A stretch of 64,000 nt of DNA, taken from positions 372,001 to 436,000 of the forward strand of contig CAWAEN010000015.1 of the NCBI GenBank assembly GCA_963781035.1, in the 5' to 3' direction. Positions 42,655 through 53,026 of this stretch are shown one piece after another (position 1 is the first letter of the stretch; each line of letters begins with the position of its first letter). The notes below the pieces were generated by a model. The model saw only the letters and a list, made by a program, of their open reading frames with translations. It was not told where the DNA came from and did no database searches. The translations under genes were made by a program, and so were the position numbers. The stretch is from SZUA-35 sp963781035. GTDB taxonomy: Bacteria; Actinomycetota; Acidimicrobiia; Acidimicrobiales; SZUA-35.

Positions 42655-45302
42655 ATGGAACACGGCGTCTCCCAGGAAACACCGTGGTTCGCACTCACCA
42701 CGACCGAGGTCGCTGACCGGCTCGACACGTCGACGTCCCAGGGGCTGACGTCGCCTGAGGCGGCGCGACGGCTCGACGAGTTCGGGCCGAACGAGGTCAC
42801 CACAGACACCGAGCGATCGTGGGTTCCTGTTCTGGTTGCACAGTTCACCGGGCCGCTGACCTTGATCCTCCTGGTGGCCGCCGTGATCTCGGCCGGGCTC
42901 GGGGAGGTGATCGACGCCGTCGCCATCAGCGCGATCCTGGTGGTGAATGCAGCGCTCGGCTTCGCGCAGGAATGGCGCGCCGGTCAAGCCATCGATGCTC
43001 TCACGTCGATGATGGTGGTCCGAGCCCGAGTCATCCGCGACGGACAAACGATGTCGATCGATTCGGTCGAGTTGGTTCCTGGAGACCTGGCGGAGATCTC
43101 GGCCGGCGACCGGGTCCCGGCCGAGATCCGGGTGATCGAGGCCACCGGGCTGATGATCGACGAGTCCGCACTGACCGGGGAACCACTGGGAGTCCGGAAG
43201 TCGGCCTCGCCGGTCGACGCGCACGCCATGCTCTCCGAGCGCACCTCGCTGCTCCATGCCGGCACCGACGCCAAGGTCGGCCACGGGCGTGGCATCGTCG
43301 TCGCAACCGGAGCCTCGACTGAGTTCGGGGCAGTGGTCGACCTCGCAGCGAGCGCAGACGTCGGCGAGATACCGCTGCAACAAAGTCTCGCTGCCCTCGG
43401 GCGTTTGCTCGGTGTCGTAGCAATCGCCATCGCCGCCCTCACGGTCGTTGCCGGCATCGTGGCCGGCCGTCCGGCCGGGGAGATGCTCATCACGGGCATC
43501 TCCTTGGCGGTCGCGATCGTTCCCGAGGGGCTCCCGGCTGTGGTCACGGTCACGCTGGCGCTGGGTATCCAGAGCATGGCCAGACGCAATGCGCTGCTCC
43601 GACATCTCGAGGCAGCGGAGACGCTCGGCGCTGCATCGGTGATCTGCACCGACAAGACCGGAACGCTGACCGAAAACCGGATGGCTGTCCGCCGAGTCTG
43701 GACCGCTGAGTGGGTCGCCCCGATCGATCGGAACGCACTCGACACCGACGGTGCGGCGCTTCGCCAGCTGTTGCGGTCGGCCCAGATCTGCAATCACGCC
43801 ACGACCGGCCACGCCAACGATGGGAGCGACGGTCTCGGCGACCCGACCGAGGTCGCGCTCCTCGTTCTGGCTCGCGACCTGAAGGCCGAGGTACCGGTCG
43901 ATGTGGTCCTCGACGAGATCCCGTTCGATTCCGACTCGAAGATCATGACCGTGATCAGCCGCAGTGACGGACGAGCGGCCGAGGCACACGTGAAGGGTGC
44001 ACCCGAGGTCGTGCTCGCCCGATCGAGCCACATCCTCCGGGCCGAAGGCGTATCGCCCATCGACGAGGACACCCGCCGTTCGATCGACAATGCGCTGGCA
44101 GAGATGACCGCTGCCGGCCTTCGCACCCTCGCCCTTGCCCAGCGCCCCCTCGCCGACGGCGACCTCGCCGACGGGGCGGCCGAAGGCCTGACGCTCCTCG
44201 GCGTCGTCGGCCTGCACGACCCGCCTCGGGCCGAGGTCGCGGAGGCCGTCGCCACGGCACGCAACGCAGGCATCACCATCGTGGTCATGACCGGCGACGC
44301 TCCGGGAACAGGGCTGTCCATCGCCAAGGAGGTCGGGCTGCCGGCAACCGGCACCCTCATCGGCCCCGACCTCGACGCCGCATCGGACGAGGATTTGGTG
44401 CAGTGGCTCGACGGCAGCAAGGTCCTGGCCAGGGTGACGCCGGCCCACAAGATGCGAGTCGTTCGAGCGCTCCAGGCGGAGGGAGCGGTGGTGGCGATGA
44501 CGGGTGACGGCGTCAACGATGCACCGGCGCTCGAACAGGCCTCGATCGGGATCGCCATGGGGCGTCGCGGCACCGACGTCGCCAGACAGGCATCTGACGT
44601 CGTCCTCGCCGATGACAACTTCGCATCGATCGTCGCCGCCATCGACGAGGGGCGCAGGCAGTACGCCAACATCCGCAAGTTCGTCCGCTACCTCCTCTCT
44701 TCGAACCTCGGGGAGGTGATCGCCATCACCGGAAGCGTCCTGCTGGGCTGGCCCCTCATCCTCCTGCCGGCGCAGATCCTGTGGATGAATCTCCTGACCG
44801 ATGGCGTGACTGCGCTTGCGTTGGGTGTCGAACGCTCAGAGCCGGACGCCATGACCCGGGCGCCACGGGACCCGTCCGAACCCATCGTCGACCGACTCGG
44901 GATGGCTTGGATCGCCGGTATGGGGCTGATCATCGGTGTCGTGGCCCTGATCGTGTTCCGGGTGTCGCTCGGCGACGGCACCGGCGACGACCTCGTCCGG
45001 GCCCAGACGCTCGCCTTCACGGTGATGGTGCTCATGGAGAAGATGAACGTCTTCAACTTCCGCTCGGAGCGTCAGCCGCTCTGGTCGCTCGGCCTCTTCT
45101 CCAACCGCTGGTTGGTGATGGCGTGGAGCGGAGCGATCGTCGCCCAGGTCGCAGCCGTCCATTTGCCGGGACTCTCGGACGCACTCGGAACCACCGGTCT
45201 CACGCTTGGTGATTGGGTGACCTGGCACTGATCGCATTTCCGGTGCTGATCGTCGGCGAGCTGGCCAAGACCGTTCTCCGGCGGGTGGAACGCACGACCT
45301 GA
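42655..45302 (+). CDS. Cation-transporting P-type ATPase, CtpF/PMA1-like (C-terminal frame break)
   Basis: About 882 residues. Cation_ATPase_N (about 10-75), E1-E2 ATPase actuator (SGDRVPAEIRVIEATG, DESALTGEPLGVRKS), TM4 PEGLPAVVTVTLALGIQ, phosphorylation site Asp333 in VICTDKTGTLTENRM, hinge MTGDGVNDAPALEQASIGIA and C-terminal membrane segments. P2-type, Ca2+/Na+-like. M. tuberculosis CtpF (Rv1997), also DosR-regulated, is the nearest analogue I know. The frame closes early at 45231 (GDWVTWH); a missing base near 45223 restores LALIAFPVLIVGELAKTVLR to 45302, completing the last helix. Confidence 0.88.
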
Positions 45303-45340
45303 AGCGGCAACGGCGGTTGCCCTGGGTCGGGCAAAGAACG

Positions 45341-45373
45341 CCGGCGGGCCCCTCTGCAACGGGGGTCCGCCGG
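45341..45373. terminator. Bidirectional terminator between convergent genes
   Basis: CCGGCGGGCCCC (45341-45352) pairs with GGGGTCCGCCGG (45362-45373) through one G-T wobble, 9-nt loop. It lies between the P-type ATPase and the kinase gene ends. No U-tract. Confidence 0.7.
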
Positions 45374-45380
45374 TTCGGGC

Positions 45381-46853
45381 TCAGCGAGCCCGAACCGCGG
45401 CCACGGCAGCCGCCTCGGTCTGGTCGAAGGTGCCGGCGGTCGGGACGGGGACTGCCTCCGGCCATGAGGCGTGCATCGCCCGCAACTCATCGACGATTTC
45501 CGGCCTGGCGTCGCTGGGGTCGTTCCCACGCTCGAGACGACGTTCGATGCGGTCCTTGGCGGTGCTGCTGTCGAGCACACACTCGAGTTCGGTCACGTCG
45601 GCCCCGGAGCGACGACCGACCTCGCGAGCCCGTTCACGCTGCTCGGGGTTGCTGAACGAGGCATCGACGATCACCGATTCGCCCCGCTCGAGGAGCAGCG
45701 ACACCCGGCGGAAGACCTCGTCGTAGGTGTCGGCCGAGACGTCGGCCGAGTAGATGCCGCCGCCAGGATCGGCGAAGTCACGATCGGTGTGTGCGTGGCC
45801 GGTCAACTCCTTGCGGATGGGATCCGAGCTGACGAGGCTCCAGTCGAGCGCACGCGAGAGAGCGCCGGCAACCGTGGTCTTCCCGCTGCCCGGGGAGCCC
45901 CCGACGATGATCAAACGGCGGCGCGCCAGCTCGAGGTGGCGACGACACAGGCTCAGGTACATACGAGCGGAGGCCGCTGCCTCGGTGTTGCCCTGTTGGT
46001 GGCGGATGCCCGCGATCTTGGCTCGTACGTGGGCCCGATAGGCGACGTAGTGGTGGGCCAGCGACTGGGGGTGGTGTTCGTTGCTGAATTCGGCGTAGTA
46101 CTCCCACACCGCATCGGCCGCCGTCGGCCCGGCCAACCGATCCATGTCCATGGCGAGAAAGGCAACATCGCAGAGCACGTCGGAAACTCGGAGCTTCCGG
46201 TCGAACGCCAGACAGTCGAGGATGCGAGGCCCGTCGTCGAAACAGAAGATGTCCTCGGCGGTGAGATCGCCGTGCCCATCACGGACGAAGCCGTCGGTGA
46301 GCCGCGAAGCGAAAAGCGCCTCGGAGTGCTCGAGGTATCGATTCGCCAGATTGGTGACGAGATCGAACTCCTCGGTGTCGAACACATCCCCACGAAGCGG
46401 AGTCATGTCCTTCACGCTGTTGTTCCAGTTGCCGGCGACTGCGTCGCGCCCTGCGATGTCGGCCGCATCCATGATCGGCGGTTCAGCGGCATGGAAGGCG
46501 GCGACCTTGCGTACGACCTGGCGGATCAGGTCGTCCAGGTTCGGGTCGGCCACCAGCCGGGTCAGGCGGCGATCGTCGGGAAGACGACGCATCACGAGCA
46601 TGCGATCGGCGATCTCGCCCATCTCCAGCACATCCGCGGTGCCGAGGTACACATCCGGTGCCATTCGCCGATTCAGTTCGAGCTCGTCGGCAACGGCTTG
46701 GAGCCGGCGCTCGACCGTGCTGAAGTCGAGGAAACTGGTGCGGAGCGGTTTGAGCAGCTTGAACGCCCGGTCCGACGAGAAGAACACCGTGGAAATGTGC
46801 GTCTCGGCAACGCTCGGAGTGGCGACACCGGGAGGAACGCGATCTTCGGCCAT
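45381..46853 (-). CDS. APH-like / AAA_33 bifunctional kinase (Rv2004c-like)
   Basis: 490 residues. Residues about 20-300 are an aminoglycoside-phosphotransferase-like fold (VFFSSDRAFKLLKPLRTSFL, then HGDLTAEDIFCFDDGPRILD with the catalytic-loop HGD). Residues about 315-480 are a P-loop kinase (LIIVGGSPGSGKTTVAGALS Walker A, VSSDPIRKEL, GESVIVDASFSNPEQRERAR). The same two-domain order and length occur in Rv2004c, a DosR-regulon protein of unknown substrate. It is divergent from HPF across a region with two DosR-box-like palindromes. Confidence 0.87.
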   Translation of the reverse strand: MAEDRVPPGVATPSVAETHISTVFFSSDRAFKLLKPLRTSFLDFSTVERRLQAVADELELNRRMAPDVYLGTADVLEMGEIADRMLVMRRLPDDRRLTRLVADPNLDDLIRQVVRKVAAFHAAEPPIMDAADIAGRDAVAGNWNNSVKDMTPLRGDVFDTEEFDLVTNLANRYLEHSEALFASRLTDGFVRDGHGDLTAEDIFCFDDGPRILDCLAFDRKLRVSDVLCDVAFLAMDMDRLAGPTAADAVWEYYAEFSNEHHPQSLAHHYVAYRAHVRAKIAGIRHQQGNTEAAASARMYLSLCRRHLELARRRLIIVGGSPGSGKTTVAGALSRALDWSLVSSDPIRKELTGHAHTDRDFADPGGGIYSADVSADTYDEVFRRVSLLLERGESVIVDASFSNPEQRERAREVGRRSGADVTELECVLDSSTAKDRIERRLERGNDPSDARPEIVDELRAMHASWPEAVPVPTAGTFDQTEAAAVAAVRAR

Positions 46854-46887
46854 GAGACGACCCTAGGAACCGTCGCTTCAGATGGGT

Positions 46888-46940
46888 AGGGGCCGAAGTC
46901 CACCCGCCGAGCTCCGCTGGGAAGGGACGTTGTGCCCTTC
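46888..46940. promoter_or_regulatory. Two DosR-box-like palindromes between kinase and HPF genes
   Basis: TAGGGGCCGAAGTCCACC (46887-46904; reverse complement GGTGGACTTCGGCCCCTA) and GAAGGGACGTTGTGCCCTTC (46921-46940), a 20-bp near-perfect palindrome with GGG-N8-CCC spacing and GAAGGG/CCCTTC arms. The second centre is 67 bp upstream of the HPF ATG. Same arms recur before the PPDK gene. Confidence 0.55.
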
Positions 46941-46997
46941 GACAGGCACCTGCGTCCCGACAAGGATGGTGACCCACCGAGAGAGAGCTGGAAGCGC

Positions 46998-47783
46998 ATG
47001 ACCATTCGTTCCGCAACCATCGCCGTTCTGGACGAGGCCCTGCCGGTCGAGATCGAACTTCGAGGCGGCATCTCGGACACCGACGTCGAGCATCTGCTCG
47101 ATCGGCTCGCGCTCGTCGTCCGACCGATCGTTGATCGGCTCATCGACTCCCAGGCGCTGCTGACGGTTCGACACGATCGGGATCCGGGAACCCAGGCCCG
47201 TGTGCGTGTCACCCTGCGGACCAAGGGCGAGACGATTCGAGCCGAGGTGTACGCGAGTTCGATCGCCGAGGCGATCACTGACGTCGATGCCCGGCTCCAC
47301 AAACAGCTCGAACAGCGGGTTCGCACCGCCAGGAGCGACCCGCGGGGTCGGGAGCACGAGCCGGGAGAATGGCGGCACGGCAACATGCGGTCGGCGAGTT
47401 CCCACCGGTTCGAACGACCGGCCGAGGAGCGCGAGGTCGTGGTCAAGAAGTCGCCGACGACACTGCGCGCCACCCCGGAAGAGGCACGCTGGGACCGGTT
47501 CATGCTGGACTACGACTTCTTCCTCTTCGTCGACGCCGACACGGACCGGGACTTCTTCCTGACCACCGTGCAGCCGGACGGAAGCGATGAACCGTCCGAA
47601 CGCTTCGTCGACGTGGCCGACGCACCGACGAGCACCTTGGCCGATGCCCGGATCTGGCTCGATCAGACCGGAGACGACTTCCACTTCTTCGCCGACGCCG
47701 AGACCGGACGAGGTGCCGTCATCTATCGCCGCTACGACGGCCACTACGGCCTCCTGACCCCGAGAGACGACGAACGCTCCTGA
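46998..47783 (+). CDS. hpf: Ribosome hibernation promoting factor, long form
   Basis: 261 residues. N-terminal HPF/RaiA-like domain about 1-115 (ISDTDVEHLLDRLALVVRPI, RVRVTLRTKGETIRAEVYAS, IAEAITDVDARLHKQLEQRV), a charged linker with REVVVKKSPTTLRATPEEAR, and the C-terminal dimerisation domain (YDFFLFVDADTDRDFFLTTV, HFFADAETGRGAVIYRRYDG). Long HPF makes 100S inactive ribosome dimers, or protects 70S, in stationary or hypoxic cells; Rv0079 plays that part in the DosR regulon. ATG 46998 is preferred; the GTG at 46932 lies inside the palindrome. Confidence 0.87.
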   Translation: MTIRSATIAVLDEALPVEIELRGGISDTDVEHLLDRLALVVRPIVDRLIDSQALLTVRHDRDPGTQARVRVTLRTKGETIRAEVYASSIAEAITDVDARLHKQLEQRVRTARSDPRGREHEPGEWRHGNMRSASSHRFERPAEEREVVVKKSPTTLRATPEEARWDRFMLDYDFFLFVDADTDRDFFLTTVQPDGSDEPSERFVDVADAPTSTLADARIWLDQTGDDFHFFADAETGRGAVIYRRYDGHYGLLTPRDDERS

Positions 47784-47838
47784 ACGACGCCATCCGCTCG
47801 GTCCACGCCGCTGTCCGAACACGGGAACTGGTGGTCAA

Positions 47839-47858
47839 GAAGGGACGGAAGCCCCTTC
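47839..47858 (+). promoter_or_regulatory. DosR-box-like 20-bp palindrome upstream of ppdK
   Basis: GAAGGGACGGAAGCCCCTTC, arms GAAGGG/CCCTTC and GGG-N8-CCC core, 34 bp upstream of the ATG at 47892. It shares the first nine bases (GAAGGGACG) and the last six with the HPF-promoter palindrome. Confidence 0.55.
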
Positions 47859-47891
47859 TCGACCACCCGCCAACGGCGAAGACTGGCGGGT

Positions 47892-50643
47892 ATGACGAGT
47901 GAAAACGAAGTGATGGCCAAGGCCGATGAGCGCTGGGTCTTTGGATTCGACGAGATCGAGGCAGCCGAGAAGGCAGTCGGGGGAGATTGGGACGACGTTC
48001 GCTCGCTCCTGGGCGGCAAGGGAGCGAATCTCGCCGAGATGACCCGAATCGGGATCCCCGTCCCGCCCGGCTTCACCGTCACCGACCCGAGCGTGCAATC
48101 GGTTCCTCCATCTCGGCGGTGTGTTCCCCGATGATCTGTGGGACCAGGTGACAGCGGCCTTGCGTTCGATCGAGGAGCGGTCCGGCAAGACGCTCGGCGA
48201 TCCGGACAATCCGCTGCTGGTCGCGTGCCGTTCGGGAGCCAAGTTCTCGATGCCGGGCATGATGGACACCGTTCTCGACATCGGACTCAACGACGAGGTC
48301 GTGCAGGGCATGATCACCGCCACGGGCAACGAGCACTTCGTGCTCGATTCGTACCGGCGCCTGATCCAGATGTTCGGCGCCGTGGTCCTGGGAATCGCCG
48401 ACGAGTACTTCGAAGAGGTCCTGACCGACGCACGCGCTGCGGTCGGCACGGAGAACGACGCCGACCTCGATGTGGAGACACTTCGCACCATCATCGACAC
48501 CTTCAAGCAGGTCGTCGTCCGACGGGCATCGATTCCCGTTCCCGACCGACCCTCTCCAGCAACTTCGCATGGCCATCGAGGCGGTGTTCAACAGCTGGGA
48601 CGGCAAGCGAGCCCGTGACTATCGACGCGCCGCTCACATCTCGAACGACCTGGGCACCGCTGTCAACATCGTGGCAATGGTGTTCGGCAACACCGGAGAC
48701 GAGTCGGCGACCGGTGTGGCGATGTCCCGAGACGCAACGACAGGTGAACGCAGCCTCGAGGGTGACTTCCTCGTCAACGCACAGGGCGAGGACGTGGTCG
48801 CCGGTATTCGCAAGACGCGACCCGATCGCGGAGCTCGCCACCGTGATGCCCGAGATGAGCAAGCAGTTCGCCGAGACCGCCAACCGGTTGGAGGCGCACT
48901 ACCGCGACATGCAGGACATGGAGTTCACCGTCGAGAACGGCACGCTCTGGCTTCTCCAGACTCGCGACGGCAAGCGCACCGCCCAGGCCGCGGTTCGCAT
49001 CGCCGTCGATCTCGCCAACGAGGGTGTGATCACGAAGCCCGAGGCCGTGAGTCGAATCAGCCCGGAACAGATCGAAGCGTTTCTCCATCCCCGCTTCGAT
49101 CCGGCCGTCATGGCCGAGATCCAGCCCGTCACGATCGGGCTGAACGTGTCTCCAGGAGCGGCGACCGGTGTGGTGGCGCTCGACCCCGACCTGGCGGAAC
49201 GTTGGACGGCCGAGGGCCGCGACGTGATCCTGGTCCGGCCGGAGACGAAGCCGGATGACGTTCACGGCATGCTCGCCGCCCGCGGCATCCTGACCTCGAG
49301 CGGCGGCCGAACCAGCCACGCCGCCCTGGTCGCTCGCCAGTTCGGTCGACCGGCGGTCGTCGGTGCCGGCGAACTCGACATCGATCTCGGTGCCCGTACG
49401 GTCACCTGCGGCGACTTCTTCGTGCGGGAGGGCGACCACATCTCGATCGACGGCACCTCTGGCGAGGTGTTCGCCGGAGAGATCGCCCTCACCGAGGCCG
49501 ACATGAACGATCCCTACCTCTCCGAACTGCTCGAGTGGGCGGACGACATCGCCGAACTCAAGGTCCGGGCGAACGCCGACACCGGACGGGATGCCACACG
49601 GGCATCGAGCTTCGGAGCGCTCGGCATCGGGCTCTGCCGGACCGAGCACATGTTCTTCGACCCCGAGCGACTTCCGATCATGCAGAAGATGATCATGGCG
49701 TCGACCACCACCGAACGGGACGAAGCCATCAGCTCGCTGCTGCCGTTCCAGCGGCAGGACTTCGCCGACCTGTTCCGGGCGATGGACGGCAAGCCCGTGA
49801 TCATCCGCTTGCTCGATCCACCGCTCCACGAGTTCCTCCCCGATCGGGACGAGCTCCAGCGCGAGATCGCCGACATGCAGATCAAGCTGCTGCGTGCCGG
49901 AGGGCTCGACGAGGTCGAGAGCATGCTCGTGGCCATCGAACGGGCGAACTCTCTTCTCGCCCAGATCGACGCCCAGCGGGAGGCCAACCCGATGCTCGGA
50001 ACCCGTGGCGTCCGTCTCGGAGTGCTGATTCCCGAACTCACCTCGATGCAGGCCCGCGCCATCTTCGAAGCCGCCGCCGACGTGATCGAAGAAGGCATCC
50101 AGGTCACCCCCGAGGTGATGATCCCTCTCGTCAGCGACGTGGAGGAGTTCATTCGCCAGCGCATCGTGATCCAAGCCGTCGGCACGGGCCGTCGAGGAGA
50201 CCCGCGGTCACCACGTCCCGACGATCGTGGGCACCATGATCGAGGTTCCCCGAGCCGCACTGACGGCGGCCGACATCGTCGAGTACGCCGACTTCTTGTC
50301 GTTCGGCACGAACGACCTGACGCAGACGACGTTCGGTATGAGTCGAGACGACGCCGAATCCGGCTTCCTCATCGAGTACCTCGAAACCGGCGTGTTCGAG
50401 CAGAACCCGTTTGCGACACTCGATGCCAAGGGTGTCGGAAAACTCATCGAGATCTGCCTGGCCGAAGCCCGAGGAGTGAAACCTGATCTCGAAGTCGGGA
50501 TCTGCGGCGAACACGGAGGCGACCCGGCCTCCATCGCACTCGCCCGGAAACTCGGGCTCAGCTACGTCAGCTGCTCACCGTTCCGGGTACCCGTTGCGAG
50601 GTTGGCCGCGGCCCACGCCGAGATGGCGCTCACCGAAGGTTGA
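47892..50643 (+). CDS. ppdK: Pyruvate, phosphate dikinase (four frame breaks)
   Basis: About 917 residues, standard PPDK length; interconverts pyruvate + ATP + Pi with PEP + AMP + PPi. Four +1 shifts at about 48095, 48535, 48822 and 50200 split it. Pieces in order: VRSLLGGKGANLAEMTRIGI (ATP-grasp start); FPDDLWDQVTAALRSIEERS, ACRSGAKFSMPGMMDTVLDI; FPTDPLQQLRMAIEAVFNSW; then IAELATVMPEMSKQFAETAN through the phosphohistidine loop LTSSGGRTSHAALVARQFGR and GLCRTEHMFFDPERLPIMQK; and GTMIEVPRAALTAADIVEYA, SFGTNDLTQTTFGMSRDD. All catalytic regions survive when frames are joined. Preceded by a DosR-box-like palindrome. Confidence 0.85.
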
Positions 50644-50661
50644 CGGTGCACGCTGGTCGAT

Positions 50662-50680
50662 GCTGACGAAGGACCCTGGC
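50662..50680 (+). promoter_or_regulatory. DosR-box-like element upstream of third baeRF gene
   Basis: GCTGACGAAGGACCCTGGC (half-site CGAAGGACCC), about 70-90 bp upstream of the ATG at 50752 in the 108-bp gap after ppdK. Confidence 0.3.
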
Positions 50681-50751
50681 CGGATCGTCCGGTCAGGTGC
50701 ACGATGCTGGGAGAACCAGGAAGTGTCGTCCCCGGAAGGAGTGTCTCAATG

Positions 50752-51570
50752 ATTGATCATGTCGATCGAGCCAGCGTCGAGGTGTTGGCGGAACGGTCCG
50801 AAGGCCCGTGGATTTCGCTCGCCCTCCCGACGGAGCGGGTCGGCCCGAACACCGCGCCGAAGATCCAGTTCAAGAATCTGATGACCGAAGCGGTCGGCTT
50901 GCTGAAGGCTCGCGGAACCGGCGCATCCGTCACGAACACGTTGCGGGAACGTGGAGCAGCCCTTCTTGACGACGCAGCCTTCTGGACGACATTGAGCGAC
51001 AGCCTCGCCGTGTTCATCTCCCCCGGCGACCAGGTCGTGTTCCGGCTTGCCGGCACCTGCGACCCCTCGGTCGTGGTCTCCGATCACCCCCAGGTCGACG
51101 TTCTCTTGACTCACGTCGGGGAGCGTCGCCCGTACGCAGTGCTGGCCCTGAGCCTGAAGAAGGTTCGTCTGCTCCGGGGTGATCAGCACGGCTTGACCGA
51201 AGACGACCCGCCGGTGCTGCCAGTGGACCTGGCCACGGCGCTTGCCCTCGACGATCGGGAACCACAACTCCAGAGCCATGCCTCCGGGCGGGTCGGTGGC
51301 GGCCGCACCACGGCTGCGTTCCACGGCCAGGCGAACACCGAGGACGCCGACACCGAGCGCTTCATGCGACTGATCGACGATGCGCTGCACCGGGCGATGC
51401 CGGAGGATGTGCCGATCGTCCTCGCAGGCGTCGACCGGACAGTGGCCGCTTTCCGGAAGGTGTCACGTCGACGCACGCTGCTCGACGAGTCGATTCACGG
51501 CAACGCCGACCGGCTCACCAGCACCCATCTGGGTGAACGAGCGTGGCCGATCGTCGAGGGTTCGGCGTAG
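50752..51570 (+). CDS. baeRF-family (eRF1-like) protein
   Basis: About 272 residues. WISLALPTERVGPNTAPKIQ near the N-terminus is the YLPTxRxG-like opening of the bacterial eRF1-related family; NLMTEAVGLLKARGTGASVT, LAVFISPGDQVVFRLAGTCD and ALSLKKVRLLRGDQHGL give the central domain; VPIVLAGVDRTVAAFRKVSR the third. No GGQ loop. It is a third paralogous family member in the window and the one closest to HPF and PPDK. Proposed ribosome-associated role; unproven. GGAGTG ribosome-binding site upstream. Confidence 0.8.
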   Translation: MDHVDRASVEVLAERSEGPWISLALPTERVGPNTAPKIQFKNLMTEAVGLLKARGTGASVTNTLRERGAALLDDAAFWTTLSDSLAVFISPGDQVVFRLAGTCDPSVVVSDHPQVDVLLTHVGERRPYAVLALSLKKVRLLRGDQHGLTEDDPPVLPVDLATALALDDREPQLQSHASGRVGGGRTTAAFHGQANTEDADTERFMRLIDDALHRAMPEDVPIVLAGVDRTVAAFRKVSRRRTLLDESIHGNADRLTSTHLGERAWPIVEGSA

Positions 51571-51582
51571 ACGAGGTCAGGC

Positions 51583-52221
51583 TCAGACCCTGGCCCACAC
51601 CAGGGGCGTGCCGCTCTTCGCCAGGTCACGCCGTAACCAGAGGAACATCGAGCCGACCGTCACAATGCCGGTGGCCGGTCCGAGCACGGACTTGATCAGG
51701 ACGAACGTCGTGATCGACTGGGTCAGCAGCAGCCACACGGTGATCGATGCGTTGACCAGGCTCGTGAACGACCACAGGACCGACAGACGCACGAAGAACT
51801 GTTGCATCAGCGGATGCGACTTCGTGGTGTCCTCGAACGGGAAGACATCACATGCCAGCTTCTGCGCCAGCGGATTCCCGAGCGGGACGGACACGAGGAA
51901 CGTGATTCCGACGAAGACCGTGGTGATCGTCGGCTGGAGGAAATAGACGAGCATCGAGCCGGTCAAGAGCGCAGCGACCGTCTTGGCGATGAGCGCAGCA
52001 GAGCTCAGAATGATCAGCCCGGGGACGCTTCGACCAGTGGCGATCCGAAAAGCCATCGTTCCCAACGACCAGGTGAGCGCCACCATCAACGCCCAGACAC
52101 TGCCGAGCGACTCCAAGAACCCGACGAACAACAAGAGAGGAACGATCTTCCCCTCGATCACCTTCGGGACCGCGTGGCGGACCACAGCGCGGACGTTCGG
52201 AATCACAACGGGATGATGCAC
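51583..52221 (-). CDS. VC0807-like integral membrane protein
   Basis: 212 residues, six membrane segments: IVPLLLFVGFLESLGSVWAL, LIILSSAALIAKTVAALLTG, SMLVYFLQPTITTVFVGITF, SVLWSFTSLVNASITVWLLL, VLIKSVLGPATGIVTVGSMF. KLACDVFPFEDTTKSHPLMQ is the loop between segments. The family (VC0807 / COG-type DUF) has no known biochemical activity. It is convergent with the third baeRF gene. Confidence 0.72.
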   Translation of the reverse strand: MHHPVVIPNVRAVVRHAVPKVIEGKIVPLLLFVGFLESLGSVWALMVALTWSLGTMAFRIATGRSVPGLIILSSAALIAKTVAALLTGSMLVYFLQPTITTVFVGITFLVSVPLGNPLAQKLACDVFPFEDTTKSHPLMQQFFVRLSVLWSFTSLVNASITVWLLLTQSITTFVLIKSVLGPATGIVTVGSMFLWLRRDLAKSGTPLVWARV

Positions 52222-52303
52222 GGATGGTTCCTCGAACGCCGGAGAGGCGCCGTGTGTTCGAGCGAAGATCGGTGCAACGAGCTGCCGTGGGACAGATCCG
52301 AAC

Positions 52304-53026
52304 TCACGCGTTGGTCGACAGCTCTATCGACCTTCCGCACCGATGATGGCGCGGAGCTCGTCGATCAAGTGTCCGCTCGTCGAGGATGAGACCTGCGATC
52401 CCGCGATCGATGAGTTCGAGCGCCCGGGAACGGTCCTCCACTGCCCAGACGACGACGGGTGTGTCCGGGGCCATGTCTCGCAGCTCGAGTTCGTCGACCA
52501 GCCGATCGTGGATGACGATCCCACGACCCCATCGGCTCGGCAGTCGATGGGTTGCCAGCCATCGCTGCCACACAGCGCCGACTGATCGGAATGTCGCCGT
52601 GTCGACACGGTCATGGAACGGAGCGAGCAGCCACCACGACCTCGCCGACACCCACACGTCGACCCTTCCCTCGATCGCGGCCAGGACTCGCCGCGCCAGC
52701 CGAGGATCGGGCCCCTTCAGGTCGAGCCACAATCCACGGTCCCCTGGTATCGCCGCCAAGACGTCGCCGAGACTCGGGCGTGACGCCGAACGGGGCAGCA
52801 ACCTGCGTTGCTCGAAGAGGTAGGGCGTCGGCCAAATCGCCTTCGCATGCCTCACCTCGAGCCGACCTCGGAAGAGGTGCACGTCGAGCTCGAGCAGGTC
52901 GGCACCTCGTGCCCAGGCTGAATCGGTCTCGGGCTCGTTGCCTGCTCGGTGTGCGACCAGAACGATCGGCGTCGGTGACCGAACCGGTCCTGGTCGATCG
53001 AGCGGTGGCAACGCCGAACCCTTCAC
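52304..53026 (-). CDS. Glycerophosphodiester phosphodiesterase-family protein (C-terminal frame uncertain)
   Basis: About 240 residues from a GTG that overlaps the stop of the flavodoxin gene (GTGA). VLVAHRAGNEPETDSAWARG, then LLELDVHLFRGRLEVRHAKA is the GDPD active-site region (HR...E.D.H). The catalytic His of HRG is HRA, unusual. LWLDLKGPD and VVVWAVEDRSRALELIDRGI, AGLILDE complete the barrel. The terminal helix is better in another frame (LIDELRAIIGAEGR, ending 52324), suggesting one more indel near 52385. The family hydrolyses glycerophosphodiesters to glycerol-3-phosphate. Confidence 0.75.
   Translation of the reverse strand: MKGSALPPLDRPGPVRSPTPIVLVAHRAGNEPETDSAWARGADLLELDVHLFRGRLEVRHAKAIWPTPYLFEQRRLLPRSASRPSLGDVLAAIPGDRGLWLDLKGPDPRLARRVLAAIEGRVDVWVSARSWWLLAPFHDRVDTATFRSVGAVWQRWLATHRLPSRWGRGIVIHDRLVDELELRDMAPDTPVVVWAVEDRSRALELIDRGIAGLILDERTLDRRAPRHHRCGRSIELSTNA

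Noticed and set aside
46932..46997. GTG at 46932 as the HPF start
   Set aside because: It lies inside the 20-bp palindrome that probably is an operator; ATG 46998 gives a normal HPF N-terminus.
47892..50643. PPDK as a true pseudogene
   Set aside because: All catalytic segments are conserved across four frame changes; a decayed gene would also show substitutions and stops, so sequence error is favoured.
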